The notes: a model not told the origin generated them from the sequence alone. Shown: positions 9,881 to 18,569, counted from the first letter of the stretch. The stretch is 64,000 bases of DNA from Xanthomonas hortorum (GCF_024339125.1 NZ_CP101417.1:2491001-2555000); one strand, 5' to 3'. Made by a program: numbers and translations.

Positions 9881-10914
9881 AGCCGGCCACGCGGTCCCGC
9901 CTCGGTCGCTGGGCGTTGCGCGTGGCGCTGGTGCTGGCCGCGCTATGGGGTGGACTTGCGATCTACTTCGCGATCACTGGCAATGCGTTCGTGCGCGCGG
10001 CCTGGGTGGGCTCGTGGTGCGCGATGGCGCTGGCGGCGTTGTGGGGCCTGCGCCGTGGCCGCGAGAACTGGGCGTTGGTGGGCATCTTCAGTGCGGCGTT
10101 TGCGGTGCTGGCGGTGTCGTGGTGGATGATGCAGCCCAGCCAGGACCGCGACTGGGCCGACGATGTCGCCCAGCGGCTGCAGCCCGAAGTGCACGGCAAC
10201 ATCGTGACGCTGCGCAACGTGCGCAATTTCGATTGGCAGAGCGAAACCGACTACCAGCCGCGTTGGGAAACCCGGCGCTACGATCTGGATCGTCTGGTCA
10301 GCGCAGATCTGGCGCTCTCGTACTGGATGGGCCCAGCCATCGCGCACACGCTGGTGTCGTTCGGCTTCGACGACGGCTCGCACGTGGTGTTCTCGCTGGA
10401 AATTCGCAAGGAACGCGGCGAGTCGTTTTCTGCGTTGGGCGGGTTTTTCCGCAGCTTCGAAGAAACCCTGGTGGCCGCCGACGAGCGCGACATTCTGCGC
10501 GTGCGCACCAACGTGCGTGGCGAGGACATGTATCTATATCGGCTGGCGATTCCCAAGGCCGGTCTGCGCCGCATGTTCATGGGTTATGTGCGCATGACCA
10601 ACGACCTGAATCGCGCCCCGGCGTTCTACAACACGCTCACCAGCAACTGCACCACGATTGTGTTTGCGCTGGCGCGGCAATTGCAGCCGACGCTGCCGCT
10701 GGATCATCGCCTGCTGCTGTCCGGCTACGTGGACGCATACGCCTACGATCATCAGGGCCTGCTGCCCGGCTACGCTTTTGCCACCTTGAAGCAGCGCGGG
10801 CATTTCACCGCACGTGCGATCGCAGCCGATACGGCGGCAGATTTCTCCGAGCGCATCCGTGTCGGCATGCCGCAGGCCCCGGCGCCTGCTGCCACCACGA
10901 GCGCACCCCGGTGA
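9877..10914 (+). CDS. DUF4105 (Lnb N-terminal-like) inner-membrane protein
   Basis: 345 residues. Three hydrophobic segments near the N-terminus (about 14-34, 40-57 and 67-85) anchor a periplasmic domain of the DUF4105 family (RNFDWQSETDYQPRWETRRYDL.., SYWMGPAIAHTLVSFGF, YNTLTSNCTTI). The SNCTT segment supplies the conserved Cys. The same domain forms the catalytic part of Lnb, a lipoprotein N-acyltransferase, but whether this protein acylates lipoproteins is not shown. Pairing with a lipoprotein hydrolase and a TetR regulator hints at an inducible envelope function. It overlaps both neighbours by 4 bases. Confidence 0.85.
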   Translation: MKPATRSRLGRWALRVALVLAALWGGLAIYFAITGNAFVRAAWVGSWCAMALAALWGLRRGRENWALVGIFSAAFAVLAVSWWMMQPSQDRDWADDVAQRLQPEVHGNIVTLRNVRNFDWQSETDYQPRWETRRYDLDRLVSADLALSYWMGPAIAHTLVSFGFDDGSHVVFSLEIRKERGESFSALGGFFRSFEETLVAADERDILRVRTNVRGEDMYLYRLAIPKAGLRRMFMGYVRMTNDLNRAPAFYNTLTSNCTTIVFALARQLQPTLPLDHRLLLSGYVDAYAYDHQGLLPGYAFATLKQRGHFTARAIAADTAADFSERIRVGMPQAPAPAATTSAPR

Positions 10915-12944
10915 CGCCGCGCCTGCGTGGACGCCGCACCGCTGCAGTGTTGGCGGGTGTGCTGGGCAGCCTGTTGCTGAGCGGCTGCGCCATGGTCACG
11001 GTGCAATCGCACAGCAGCGGCGACTACATCGCGCGCACGCGCGGGGATGTGCTCAGCACCGGCGAGTTGAGCCAGGCCAGCAGTGAGACCCTGCAGGTGG
11101 CCGGGCTGCAACCCAAGGCCTGCCGCAGCGACCCGCTGCCGTGCCTGCAGCAACTCACCAGCGTGGCGGGCATCGGCGACGAGCGCCGTCTGGCAACGCA
11201 AGCCGAGCTATGGACCGCGCATGCGATTGCCTTGGGCGGGCGCGACCCGACAACGATGAGCGACGCGGCAGTCGACGCCTGGCTGGAAGCAGCGCGGCAT
11301 GCGTACGCGTACCTGTTTTTCAGCGCACGCCCGCCCAGTGCACGTGCGTTCGAAAATCGCCAGACGCAGGTGCGCGACTATTACAACTACGCCGTGCAGC
11401 AGGTGATCGAACGCCTGTTCGCACGCGCGCAGCAGACCGGCCAAAACGAGCGCGAACCGACCACCTTGGGCCGCTGGCAGGTGGCGATCGACATGTCTGC
11501 GTATCGGTTGCCGGGCGGCGGCAACACGCCACGCGCGATCTTCGCCGCCTCGGCCTTGCGCTTCAATGGTCTGCGCAGCACCTATCGGCGCGATGGCTTC
11601 GGTGCCGAGCTGGTGGCCGAGGTGGACCCGCAAGTGGTCGGCGATCCCGCCGGGCTGGCCTTGCAACAAGCCGCCACTGCAGTCGCATCGCCAGAGCGGC
11701 CGTTGCCTACTTTCAGCGAGATGCCGTACGCACCGGCAACGCTGCTGCTGCGTTTCGAAGGCGAGACGCTGGATGCCGTGCTACGCCGCAACATCGCCAC
11801 CGTGGTGCCGTACGACCCGTATCGCCAGAACGAGGTGGTGCTGCATGGGCAGCGCGTGCCGCTGGCAGCCAATTTCACTGCGGCCTATGGCTTGTGGCTG
11901 GCCAAATCCGGTTTCGCCGCGCAGTCGTTGCGCTCGATGCTGGGCAGCGCGCGCGGCATCGATCGCCCGCATCTGTATCTGATGCAGCCCTACGATCCGG
12001 ACCGACGCGTGCTGCTGATGCTGCATGGCCTTGCCAGCAGCCCGGAAGCCTGGGTTAATGTCGCCAACGAAGTGATGGGCGATGAAGCGCTGCGCCAGCG
12101 TTACCAGATCTGGCAGGTGTATTACCCGACCAATGCGCCGGTGGCGGTCAACCGCGCCGAAATCCAGGCCCTGGTGGAGCGCAGCCTGCAGCACTTCGAT
12201 CCGGCCGGCACGGCGATCGCATCGCAGGACATGGTGTTGATCGGCCACAGCATGGGCGGGGTGATCGGGCGCTTGCTGGTGTCGTCTTCCGGCGACACGT
12301 TGTGGAATTCATTGCTGGAAAACTACCGGCTGGAAGGCGAGCGCGGCGCACGCGTGCGCGCGAAGTTGTCGCCGCTGCTGCATTTTTCGCCACTGCCGCA
12401 GGTCGACCGCGCCATCTTCATTGCCGCGCCGCATCGGGGTACGCCATTGGCCGAAGGTGGGCTGGGGCGCTTCGTCGGCCGCTTGGTGCGTTTGCCGATC
12501 GCCTTGCTGGATCGCTTCGGCGATGTGCTGCAGGACCTGGCCAACAGCGAGCGTGACGGGCAGGGCGGCGACCCGCGACGCAAGCGGCGCTTGCTGCCGC
12601 CGACCAGCATCGACAACCTGCGCGATACCGACCCGTTCGTGCGCGCCAGCATGGACCTGCCGATCTCCCCACAGGTGCATTACCACACAATCGTCGGGCG
12701 CGAAAAACCGCAGGTGCCGCTGGCCGATTCCGACGATGGTCTGGTGCCTTATCGCAGCGCACATCTGCAGGGCGCCGAGTCGGAACTGGTAGTGACCTCC
12801 TGGCATAGCGTGCAGGAAACGCCGCAGGCGATTCTGGAGATCCGCCGCATCCTGCATGCGCAGCTGCAGGCCGAGGAGGCAGGAAACACGAGTGCGCAAG
12901 GCGCGCAAGGCGAGATACCGGCTGCACCCTCGGCAACGTTCTGA
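10911..12944 (+). CDS. Lipoprotein alpha/beta hydrolase (lipase/esterase-like)
   Basis: 677 residues from a GTG start at 10911 that overlaps the previous stop (GTGA). This start yields a lipoprotein signal (RLRGRRTAAVLAGVLGSLLLSGC) with lipid-attachment Cys26. The N-terminal half has no recognised domain. From about residue 365 an alpha/beta hydrolase begins with LLMLHGLASSPEAW (oxyanion HG), followed by the nucleophile motif GHSMGG with Ser447 and a late ADSDDGLVPY / TSWHSVQ segment offering Asp and His. Likely anchored in the outer membrane facing the periplasm. Substrate unknown. Last gene of the TetR-led unit. Confidence 0.85.
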   Translation: MTPRLRGRRTAAVLAGVLGSLLLSGCAMVTVQSHSSGDYIARTRGDVLSTGELSQASSETLQVAGLQPKACRSDPLPCLQQLTSVAGIGDERRLATQAELWTAHAIALGGRDPTTMSDAAVDAWLEAARHAYAYLFFSARPPSARAFENRQTQVRDYYNYAVQQVIERLFARAQQTGQNEREPTTLGRWQVAIDMSAYRLPGGGNTPRAIFAASALRFNGLRSTYRRDGFGAELVAEVDPQVVGDPAGLALQQAATAVASPERPLPTFSEMPYAPATLLLRFEGETLDAVLRRNIATVVPYDPYRQNEVVLHGQRVPLAANFTAAYGLWLAKSGFAAQSLRSMLGSARGIDRPHLYLMQPYDPDRRVLLMLHGLASSPEAWVNVANEVMGDEALRQRYQIWQVYYPTNAPVAVNRAEIQALVERSLQHFDPAGTAIASQDMVLIGHSMGGVIGRLLVSSSGDTLWNSLLENYRLEGERGARVRAKLSPLLHFSPLPQVDRAIFIAAPHRGTPLAEGGLGRFVGRLVRLPIALLDRFGDVLQDLANSERDGQGGDPRRKRRLLPPTSIDNLRDTDPFVRASMDLPISPQVHYHTIVGREKPQVPLADSDDGLVPYRSAHLQGAESELVVTSWHSVQETPQAILEIRRILHAQLQAEEAGNTSAQGAQGEIPAAPSATF

Positions 12945-13026
12945 AAGCAAGCAGAATCGAGACGCCGTTGTGGTCAGCGAATGGTCGGTGCGCATGGCGT
13001 TCAATAAAACAGCCGGCCAGCTATCT

Positions 13027-13131
13027 GGTGCGGTGTCCTCACCGATTGCGGGCTCGTTGGCGACGTGGATGCCGCCAACGAGCCCCCAGGGATGGGTTCA
13101 CGGCGTGTCCCGCGAGCGGTGAGGGCGCCGC
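13027..13131 (+). repeat. CATCCATG-core palindromic repeat, copy 1 (degenerate)
   Basis: Left arm GGTGTCCTCACCGATTGCGG and right arm CCCGCGAGCGGTGAGGGC are complementary with mismatches. The core is GACGTGGATGCCG flanked by CTCGTTGGC / GCCAACGAG, and the tail is a decayed version of the ACGGACGTACTTGCGGCG segment. Forward orientation. Confidence 0.7.
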
Positions 13132-13161
13132 GCCCTCGACGCTGCGAGTTGGCTGCAGGGC

Positions 13162-13263
13162 CCTTGCCCGCCCACCATCGCAGGACACGCCGCAAGTACG
13201 TCCGTGTAGGCTCTTACGCGGCATCCATGCCGCGTAAGGTCCCGCGACGGTGGGCGGGCAAGG
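13162..13263 (-). repeat. CATCCATG-core palindromic repeat, copy 2
   Basis: Outer arms CCTTGCCCGCCCACCATCGC and CGACGGTGGGCGGGCAAGG are nearly perfect complements. The inner palindrome is CTTACGCGGCATCCATGCC plus its mirror. The conserved asymmetric segment CGCCGCAAGTACGTCCGTGT shows the reverse orientation. Confidence 0.85.
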
Positions 13264-13397
13264 ACCAGTCGAGAGTGTCGTTTTGCATGGTGCAAGCAAT
13301 GCATGACGTGCGTCGTTTAGGTGACGGCGCGCCCGATCAGCTTCCAAGACAAGCCGAGAAATAGGCAGGCTTTCAACAAGGCAACCTATAACTGTCT

Positions 13398-13507
13398 GGT
13401 GCGGTGTCCTCGCCGCTTGCGGGACCGTGTGGCGGCATGGATGCCGCCACCGAGCCTACATGGACGTACTTGCGGCGTGTCCCGCGAGCGGCGAGGGCAC
13501 CGTGCCC
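13398..13507 (+). repeat. CATCCATG-core palindromic repeat, copy 3
   Basis: Arms GGTGTCCTCGCCGCTTGCGG and CCCGCGAGCGGCGAGGGCAC, core GGCGGCATGGATGCCGCC, then ATGGACGTACTTGCGGCGTG. Forward orientation. The arm sequence resembles copy 1 and differs from copy 2. Confidence 0.85.
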
Positions 13508-13673
13508 TCGATTAACTAGGCTTTTGACTGCATTCACCAAGAAGTGGCCGACAAAATCACTGCACTCGACCTGGCGGCCGCGCAGCGGTTTTGTTCGCCG
13601 TTCTTAGCGCATTGTTTACCAGCCTCATGCTATCAGGCGGTTCTCTCGAACACGCTCCAACAAGGAAGACGCG

Positions 13674-14804
13674 ATGCGCAAGACGCTGTCGGCAGTGATC
13701 TGGGTGCCCTTGCTGTTGGCCGGTTGCGGCCGCGACGAAGGTCAGAACAACGCGGCAGACGCTGCGGCTGCAACGCCGCCGGCAGCGCAGACTGCAGCGC
13801 GTGCATCCGATGCGCCGCCGGCCACCGATGAGGCGGTGCCCGAGTTCCCGGCCATCCCGTTGATCGTGGTGCCGGAGATCGCCGGCGTGACCCCGGCGCA
13901 ACGCGCGCTGGAAGCCTCGCTGCAGGACATTCTCGACCCGATCGAAGGCGTCAGCGTTGCGCCGGCACGTTGCGGCGATGGCGGCACCCTGATCAACGAT
14001 GCCGGCATCACCAGCGTCGATGCCAACGGCAATCTGCTGCGCAATGGCGACAACGGGCTGTTCGACCTCAAGGCCGACGGCAGCGGCACCGCCAACTTCG
14101 ACGGCGGCCTGATCAGCGTCAACGCCGACGGCAGCGGCACCATCAATGCGAGCGGCGCCGGTGGCGACGACGCAATCATCCAGGTGCAGGCCAACGGTGC
14201 CGGCTCCTACAACGGCCCGGCCGGTCTGATCAGCCTGGACGCCAAGGGTGCGGGTACCTGGAATAGCGACAAGAGCGGGTTGGTCAACAATCACGGCGAT
14301 GGCAGCGGCACCTGGAATGGCCCGCGCGGCCTGATCACCATCAACGCCGACGGTTCGGGAACCTGGAACGGCCCGGACGGGTTGGTGCAGAACCGCGGCG
14401 ATGGCACCGGTACCGTCGGCACACCGCCGCGCGAGGTACGCATGCCGCCGCTGCCGAAGGTGCCGCCCGCCGGGCGCTTTCCGCTGCTGCAGAAGTTCGC
14501 ACCTCCCGGTGCGCCGTGCGGCTATCTGATCACCTTGGCCGCGGCACTCGGCAAGGTCAGCACCAAGGACATGCAAGTGCGCGGGCATACCGATGCCAAG
14601 GGCAGCGACGCTTATAACCAGGCGCTGTCCGAGCGCCGCGCCGATGCGGTACTGGCCGCGTTACGCACACGCGGTGCCGCGCAGTCGGCCGGCGCAAAGG
14701 GCTACGGCGAATCGCAGCCGGTAGCGCCGAATACGCTCAATGGACAGGACAACCCCGGCGGGCGACAACTCAATCGACGCGTGGAAATCTTTCTACGCAC
14801 CTGA
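13674..14804 (+). CDS. OmpA-family lipoprotein with glycine-rich repeat domain
   Basis: 376 residues. Lipoprotein signal ending LLLAGC (Cys18), then an Ala/Pro linker (about 25-60). Residues about 115-250 hold seven tandem units of 17-22 residues on the pattern GLI-x-(I/V/L)-x-A-(D/K)-G-(S/A)-GT-W-N-G-P, suggesting a beta-solenoid or stacked hairpins. The C-terminal OmpA-like domain (about 268-376) has QVRGHTDAKGSDAYNQALS, ERRADAV and LNRRVEIFL, the signature that binds diaminopimelate of peptidoglycan; its first strand is shortened. Likely role: outer-membrane-anchored protein tethered to the cell wall. The function of the repeats is unknown. It stands alone, just upstream of IS copy 1. Confidence 0.85.
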   Translation: MRKTLSAVIWVPLLLAGCGRDEGQNNAADAAAATPPAAQTAARASDAPPATDEAVPEFPAIPLIVVPEIAGVTPAQRALEASLQDILDPIEGVSVAPARCGDGGTLINDAGITSVDANGNLLRNGDNGLFDLKADGSGTANFDGGLISVNADGSGTINASGAGGDDAIIQVQANGAGSYNGPAGLISLDAKGAGTWNSDKSGLVNNHGDGSGTWNGPRGLITINADGSGTWNGPDGLVQNRGDGTGTVGTPPREVRMPPLPKVPPAGRFPLLQKFAPPGAPCGYLITLAAALGKVSTKDMQVRGHTDAKGSDAYNQALSERRADAVLAALRTRGAAQSAGAKGYGESQPVAPNTLNGQDNPGGRQLNRRVEIFLRT

Positions 14805-14853
14805 GTGTGAGCCGATCTGCGCTGCATCGCTCGTATGGATACTCAGGGCCGTG

Positions 14854-14857
14854 CTAG
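14854..14857. other. Target-site duplication of IS copy 1 (left)
   Basis: CTAG, repeated at 16017-16020 on the other side of the element; it fits the YTAR target of this IS5 subgroup. Confidence 0.8.
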
Positions 14858-16016
14858 GGATGGTCTGATCAACGGCATCGGAGGATGAGCCTAACCACAT
14901 CGACCAGGCTGACGGCGCTCAGATCCTCGATTTTTTTGCCGTTTCCGGCGCGTTTGCAGGGTGTTGCCCGGGTTACAGGCGCACGTTCCCCATCGTCGGC
15001 AGTAACTGCTTTCGCTTCATCCACAGGTTCGATAGCGCAAACAAGGTCAGCACCTGCGCGGTGTTCTTGGCCAGGCCGCGATAGCGGACCTTGGTGTAGC
15101 CGAACTGGCGCTTGATCACCCGGAATGGATGCTCCACCTTCGCGCGCACGCTGGCCTTGAAGTGTTCCCAACGTCTTTCCCGAGCACGCTCGCGTTTGTT
15201 GCCGAGGGCTTGCATCGTCGAGGGCCTGGCGGCGATGAAGAATGCAGCCTTGCAGGCCTGCAGTTCTTCGCGTTTGTCCGCACCGGTGTAGCCGCTATCG
15301 CCGAACACGCTGTCTTCTTTGCCATGCAGCAACGTGTGCATCACCGTGACATCGGCGACGTTGGCGGCTGTGCAATGGACGTGGTGCACCAACCCGGAAA
15401 ATTCATCCACGCCGATGTGCGCCTTCATCCCGAAATACCACTGATTGCCCTTCTTGGTCTGATGCATCTCAGGGTCGCGCGCGTTGTCGGCATTCTTGGT
15501 CGAACTGGGCGCCGCGATCAGCGTCGCATCGACGATCGTGCCCGACCGCAGGCTCTGGCCCTTGCGCGCCAGATGCGCGTTGACCGCTTCCAGCATCCGC
15601 GCGGCAAGGCCATGGGTCTCCAGCAGGCGCCGAAAGTTGAGAATCGTGGTCTCGTCCGGAACGTTGTCCAAGCCACCGAGCTGGGCAAACCGCCGCAAGG
15701 TCGGGATCTCGTGCAGTGCTTCTTCCATCGCCGGATCGCTCAGCGCATACCACTGCTGCAGCAGATGAATCCGCAACATCGTCGCCAGTGCGTACGGCTG
15801 CCGACCTGGCCGGCCCGATACCGGATAGTGCGGCGCGATCAGACCGAGCAGTTGCTGCCACGGAACCACCTGCTCCATCTCGGCCAGAAAGATCTCCCGC
15901 CGGGTCTGCTTGCGCTTGCCCAGGCCCTCAGCGTCACCGAACGTCAGTTGCATGGATCACTCCTCAACATGAGGCGGGTAGTGTCGCGTATCTGTGGTGC
16001 GTTGTTCAGAGGTTCC
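14858..16016 (-). mobile_element. IS5-family insertion sequence (IS1478-like), copy 1
   Basis: 1159 bp bounded by imperfect inverted repeats GGATGGTCTGATCAA (14858-14872) and TTGTTCAGAGGTTCC (16002-16016), flanked by the direct repeat CTAG. It carries one transposase gene on the minus strand. The ~115 bp between the transposase stop and the 14858 end differ strongly from copy 2 (45284-46442) although the length is the same. Confidence 0.93.
14973..15953 (-). CDS. IS5-family transposase
   Basis: 326 residues, intact. N-terminal region with GRPGRQPYALATMLRIHLLQ and LRRFAQLGGLDNVPDETTIL as in IS5 transposases. DDE-type catalytic core: first Asp in GTIVDATLI, second in FGDSGYTGADKR, Glu in the region KVEHPFRVIKRQFGY with the Y-x2-R-x6-K-like signature that follows. 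Differs from the second copy at two residues (TVMHT versus TVTHT; PTMGN versus PTMGS). The frame is unbroken, so activity is possible. The long antisense frame at 15129-16127 is a shadow. Confidence 0.95.
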   Translation of the reverse strand: MQLTFGDAEGLGKRKQTRREIFLAEMEQVVPWQQLLGLIAPHYPVSGRPGRQPYALATMLRIHLLQQWYALSDPAMEEALHEIPTLRRFAQLGGLDNVPDETTILNFRRLLETHGLAARMLEAVNAHLARKGQSLRSGTIVDATLIAAPSSTKNADNARDPEMHQTKKGNQWYFGMKAHIGVDEFSGLVHHVHCTAANVADVTVMHTLLHGKEDSVFGDSGYTGADKREELQACKAAFFIAARPSTMQALGNKRERARERRWEHFKASVRAKVEHPFRVIKRQFGYTKVRYRGLAKNTAQVLTLFALSNLWMKRKQLLPTMGNVRL

Positions 16017-16020
16017 CTAG

Positions 16021-16499
16021 CGCGGACAGGTGACGTACCACGCACGCGGCTTGGGCAGTTATGCAGATGGGCTGATGCCGGCTCATCTGCATGTCATCGT
16101 GCCGCTGCCTTGTGCAGTGCGTCCTGACGACTGGTGTGTCGGGTTATCCACGCAAGGCAGCGCACCCTGCGGCGAGTCGTGGTTGGACAAGACTGATGCC
16201 GCACTTGGTGCCGCAACCGTGCGGCTGATTCCGGGGATCTATCGCCGCGTGGCGGCTGCCCGAATATTTGAGGAAGTTTCGCCAGGTGTCGTCTGCCTTG
16301 CATATTGGCACCGTACATTCCGCCATGACCAACGGGATGACAGCCAAGTATGTGTTCCATGCAAGCTAGGAAAACGGGGCAGGGTGGTGAACAGACGCCC
16401 GCAGGCGATGACGGCAGCGGCGCGATGGGGATTGCGTTGTTGCCGTCGCGTGGGATCACTGCGCCGTTGCACGCAGGTGTCAGGCAACGCTCGAAGACA
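16021..16499. other. Intergenic between IS copy 1 and the phosphatase gene
   Basis: No supported gene. A forward frame (16030-16521) is rich in Cys and Arg and has no recognisable family. The IS may have separated the phosphatase gene from its former upstream sequence. Confidence 0.4.
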
Positions 16500-17747
16500 G
16501 TGCCTCGGCCGCGCTGGCTGATGCCGGCACTTGCACTTGGGATGTTGCTGCTGATCGCTTGCACGCCGCGGACACCTGCGCCGCCTGCAGTCGTGCAGAC
16601 CGCGCAATTGGAGCGCGTGGTTGTCGTGTTCCGGCATGGCGTGCGTGCGCCGTTGCAGGGTGAAGCCGCCGCCGCGCACTACGCAGACGCACCGTGGCCG
16701 CAGTGGTCCACGCCGGCTAGCATGCTCACCCCGCATGGGCGCATCGGCGTGCAATTGAGCGGCGAGTATCTGCGCCAATGGCTGGCGCAGCACAAGGTGT
16801 TGCCGAGCACTGGTTGCCCGGCGCCAGGCAGCGTGTCGATCTGGGCCAACACCGATCAGCGCACCATCGACAGCGGCGCCTTGCTGGCCGAGGCGTTGGC
16901 ACCCGGTTGCGGCATCGTGGCCGGGCACCGTGAAGCCGGCAGCAACGACCCGTTGTTTCGACCGATCGAAGCCGGCGCGGTTGCCTTCGATGCCGTCGCA
17001 GCGGTCGCCTCGATCGAAAAGCAGACCGGCGGTCCTGCCGCGTTGCTGCAAGGGCATGCGGCCGAACTGCAGGCGATGCAGCAGATTCTGGGCTGCACCC
17101 GCACGCCCTGCGACTTTGCGCAGATGCCATCCACGCTGACGCCGTCTGCCAATGGCCGCGGCCTGGCCTTGGGTGGGCCGATCGATCTGACCTCCGGCAC
17201 CGGCGAGGTCCTGCTGCTGCAATACGCCGAAGGTCTGCCGCAGTCGCAGGTCGGCTGGGGCCGGGTCACGCCCGAACGCCTCGCGCAGGTCTCGCGGCTG
17301 CACGCGCTGCTGTTCGACATCTACGCACGGCCGCACTACATGGCCGCGCGCTCGGGCGCACCGCTGGCGCGTGAAGTGCTGCAACGCTTCGGTGACGCGC
17401 AGGCGCCGAAGGTATCGCTGTTCGTCGGCAGCGACACGCATATCGCCGCGTTGAGCAGTTTGCTGGGCGTGCACTTTCACTTGCCCGGCTACGGCGCGGA
17501 TGATCCGCCGCCGGGCGGTGCGTTGGTGCTGGGCCTATGGCGCGAGCCGAGTGGGAAGCAGGTGGTGCGTGCGCAGTATCTGGCGCAATCGCTGGATCAA
17601 CTGCGGACGCTGACGCCGCTCAATCTGGAGCATCCGCCGTTGCAGCAGAAGTTGGCGCTTGGCGTTTGCACAGCAGAGCAACGCAAGGCATGCCCGTTGC
17701 CGGAGTTTACGCAGGCGCTTGAGAAGCAGCTGCAGCTCGATCGGTAA
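16500..17747 (+). CDS. Histidine acid phosphatase family lipoprotein (AppA/Agp-like), altered HD motif
   Basis: The frame opens at 16350, but the GTG at 16500 gives a clean lipoprotein signal (PRPRWLMPALALGMLLLIAC, Cys21), so 415 residues are assumed. The RHGxRxP motif is present (FRHGVRAP, Arg45 and nucleophilic His46). In E. coli AppA the C-terminal proton-donor motif reads GHDTN; here the aligned segment is GSDTH (Ser311, Asp312), followed by the familiar LPGYGADDPPPGGALV. Asp is kept but His is lost, so activity or specificity may differ. Four Cys near the middle (GCTRTPC) and end (GVCTAEQRKAC) could form disulfides. Likely an envelope phosphomonoesterase, perhaps on phytate or sugar phosphates. 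Confidence 0.8.
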   Translation: MPRPRWLMPALALGMLLLIACTPRTPAPPAVVQTAQLERVVVVFRHGVRAPLQGEAAAAHYADAPWPQWSTPASMLTPHGRIGVQLSGEYLRQWLAQHKVLPSTGCPAPGSVSIWANTDQRTIDSGALLAEALAPGCGIVAGHREAGSNDPLFRPIEAGAVAFDAVAAVASIEKQTGGPAALLQGHAAELQAMQQILGCTRTPCDFAQMPSTLTPSANGRGLALGGPIDLTSGTGEVLLLQYAEGLPQSQVGWGRVTPERLAQVSRLHALLFDIYARPHYMAARSGAPLAREVLQRFGDAQAPKVSLFVGSDTHIAALSSLLGVHFHLPGYGADDPPPGGALVLGLWREPSGKQVVRAQYLAQSLDQLRTLTPLNLEHPPLQQKLALGVCTAEQRKACPLPEFTQALEKQLQLDR

Positions 17748-17794
17748 CCGTACAGCAGCAATCTTTAACTCGAAAAAGGCGGTCAGCGGCTGTT

Positions 17795-17914
17795 CCTTCT
17801 CCCACCGGGAGAAGGTGCCCCGCAGGGGCGGATGAGGGTACGTGCGAAGCCTGGCGTCATCGATTACTCAAGGAGGCTTCGCCCCGTACCCTCACCCCAA
17901 CCCCTCTCCCGCAG
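17795..17914. repeat. CCTTCTCCC...GGATGAGGGTACG intergenic repeat, copy 1
   Basis: Starts with the hairpin CCTTCTCCCACCGGGAGAAGG, followed by GCCCCGCAGGGGC and GGATGAGGGTACG. It is mirrored after a spacer by CGTACCCTCACCCCAACCCC and CTCTCCCGCAG. Further copies lie at 23231-23406 and 46511-46638. Confidence 0.75.
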
Positions 17915-18138
17915 AATCGTCGCTGTCGCAAAGCAAAGCTAAAGGCTTTCAAGCGGCCTAATGCTTGCGGATTCCGCAGGCGATGTTGTCGGTATCAATT
18001 CAACACGTTGTCATTCGACGCTGCTGCCATAGTGCCAGTCGTTGGAACTATCACTTCGCCAGCGAAGTCCACGCTCCGAAGCTCGATCAGTTCAACCAGA
18101 CCCCGCTTTTCCGTCAACCACCGACAACAACCGGTGGT

Positions 18139-18240
18139 GCTTGCACGCGTACCGGCGTGGGACCTTACGCGGCATGGATGCCGCGTAAGAGCCTACACGG
18201 ACGTACTTGCGGCGTGTCCCACGTCGGTACGCGTGCAAGC
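18139..18240 (+). repeat. CATCCATG-core palindromic repeat, copy 4
   Basis: Outer arms GCTTGCACGCGTACCGGCGT and ACGTCGGTACGCGTGCAAGC are complementary over about 20 bases. The core is CTTACGCGGCATGGATGCCG plus mirror, followed by CTACACGGACGTACTTGCGG. Forward orientation. Confidence 0.88.
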
Positions 18241-18320
18241 GCCCGCAGCAAGCCGAAGCATTGGCATGAAAACGCCAGATGTCGTGTGCAAGACCGATCG
18301 GTGTGCGGAGTCGGTCGGCT

Positions 18321-18427
18321 GCGCGGCGCCACATCCGGTGTCGGGACACGCCGTAAATCCATCCGTGGAGGCTCGGTGGCGGCATCCATGCCGCCACACG
18401 GTCCCGCCCCCGGACGCGACACCGCGC
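18321..18427 (-). repeat. CATCCATG-core palindromic repeat, copy 5
   Basis: Outer arms GCGCGGCGCCACATCCGG and CCGGACGCGACACCGCGC are imperfect complements. The core is GGTGGCGGCATCCATGCCG plus mirror, with the conserved segment slightly decayed (CGCCGTAAATCCATCCGTGG). Reverse orientation, facing copy 4. Confidence 0.82.
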
Positions 18428-18504
18428 TCCCAGTATTACTAGCGCTGATCGGCAGACGATGCTCCCCACGCAAGCATTGATCACGATACGCGTTCCGCCA
18501 AAAC

Positions 18505-18534
18505 GCACATGGGCCGCATCAGCGGCCCATGTGC
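18505..18534 (-). terminator. Rho-independent terminator of metK
   Basis: Thirteen-base perfect arms GCACATGGGCCGC / GCGGCCCATGTGC with a four-base loop (ATCA). On the minus strand it is followed by GTTTTGG. It lies 35 bases beyond the metK stop. Confidence 0.8.
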
Positions 18535-18569
18535 AACTCACTACATCCACTCCCGCAGGAGCCGCTGAC

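Larger units (their letters stand above)
12945..13673. other. Intergenic, repeat-filled
   Basis: No gene supported. The space holds three copies of the CATCCATG-core palindromic repeat. Small frames here (for example 13065-13364) translate the repeats themselves. Confidence 0.6.
17748..18504. other. Intergenic, repeat-filled
   Basis: No gene supported. It holds one GGGAGAAGG-type inverted repeat and a forward/reverse pair of the CATCCATG-core palindromic repeat within a longer block that recurs near 26165-26560. Confidence 0.6.

Noticed and set aside
13065-13515. Small frames in both directions over the palindromic repeats
   Set aside because: They translate the repeats themselves and recur at 18092-18550 and 26049-26791, so they reflect repeat structure rather than genes.
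15129-16127. 332-codon frames opposite the IS transposases (also 45164-46171)
   Set aside because: Both are antisense to intact transposase genes and repeat simply because the IS is duplicated.
16350-16499. 50-residue N-terminal extension of the histidine phosphatase
   Set aside because: It would bury the lipoprotein signal sequence; the GTG at 16500 gives a normal signal.
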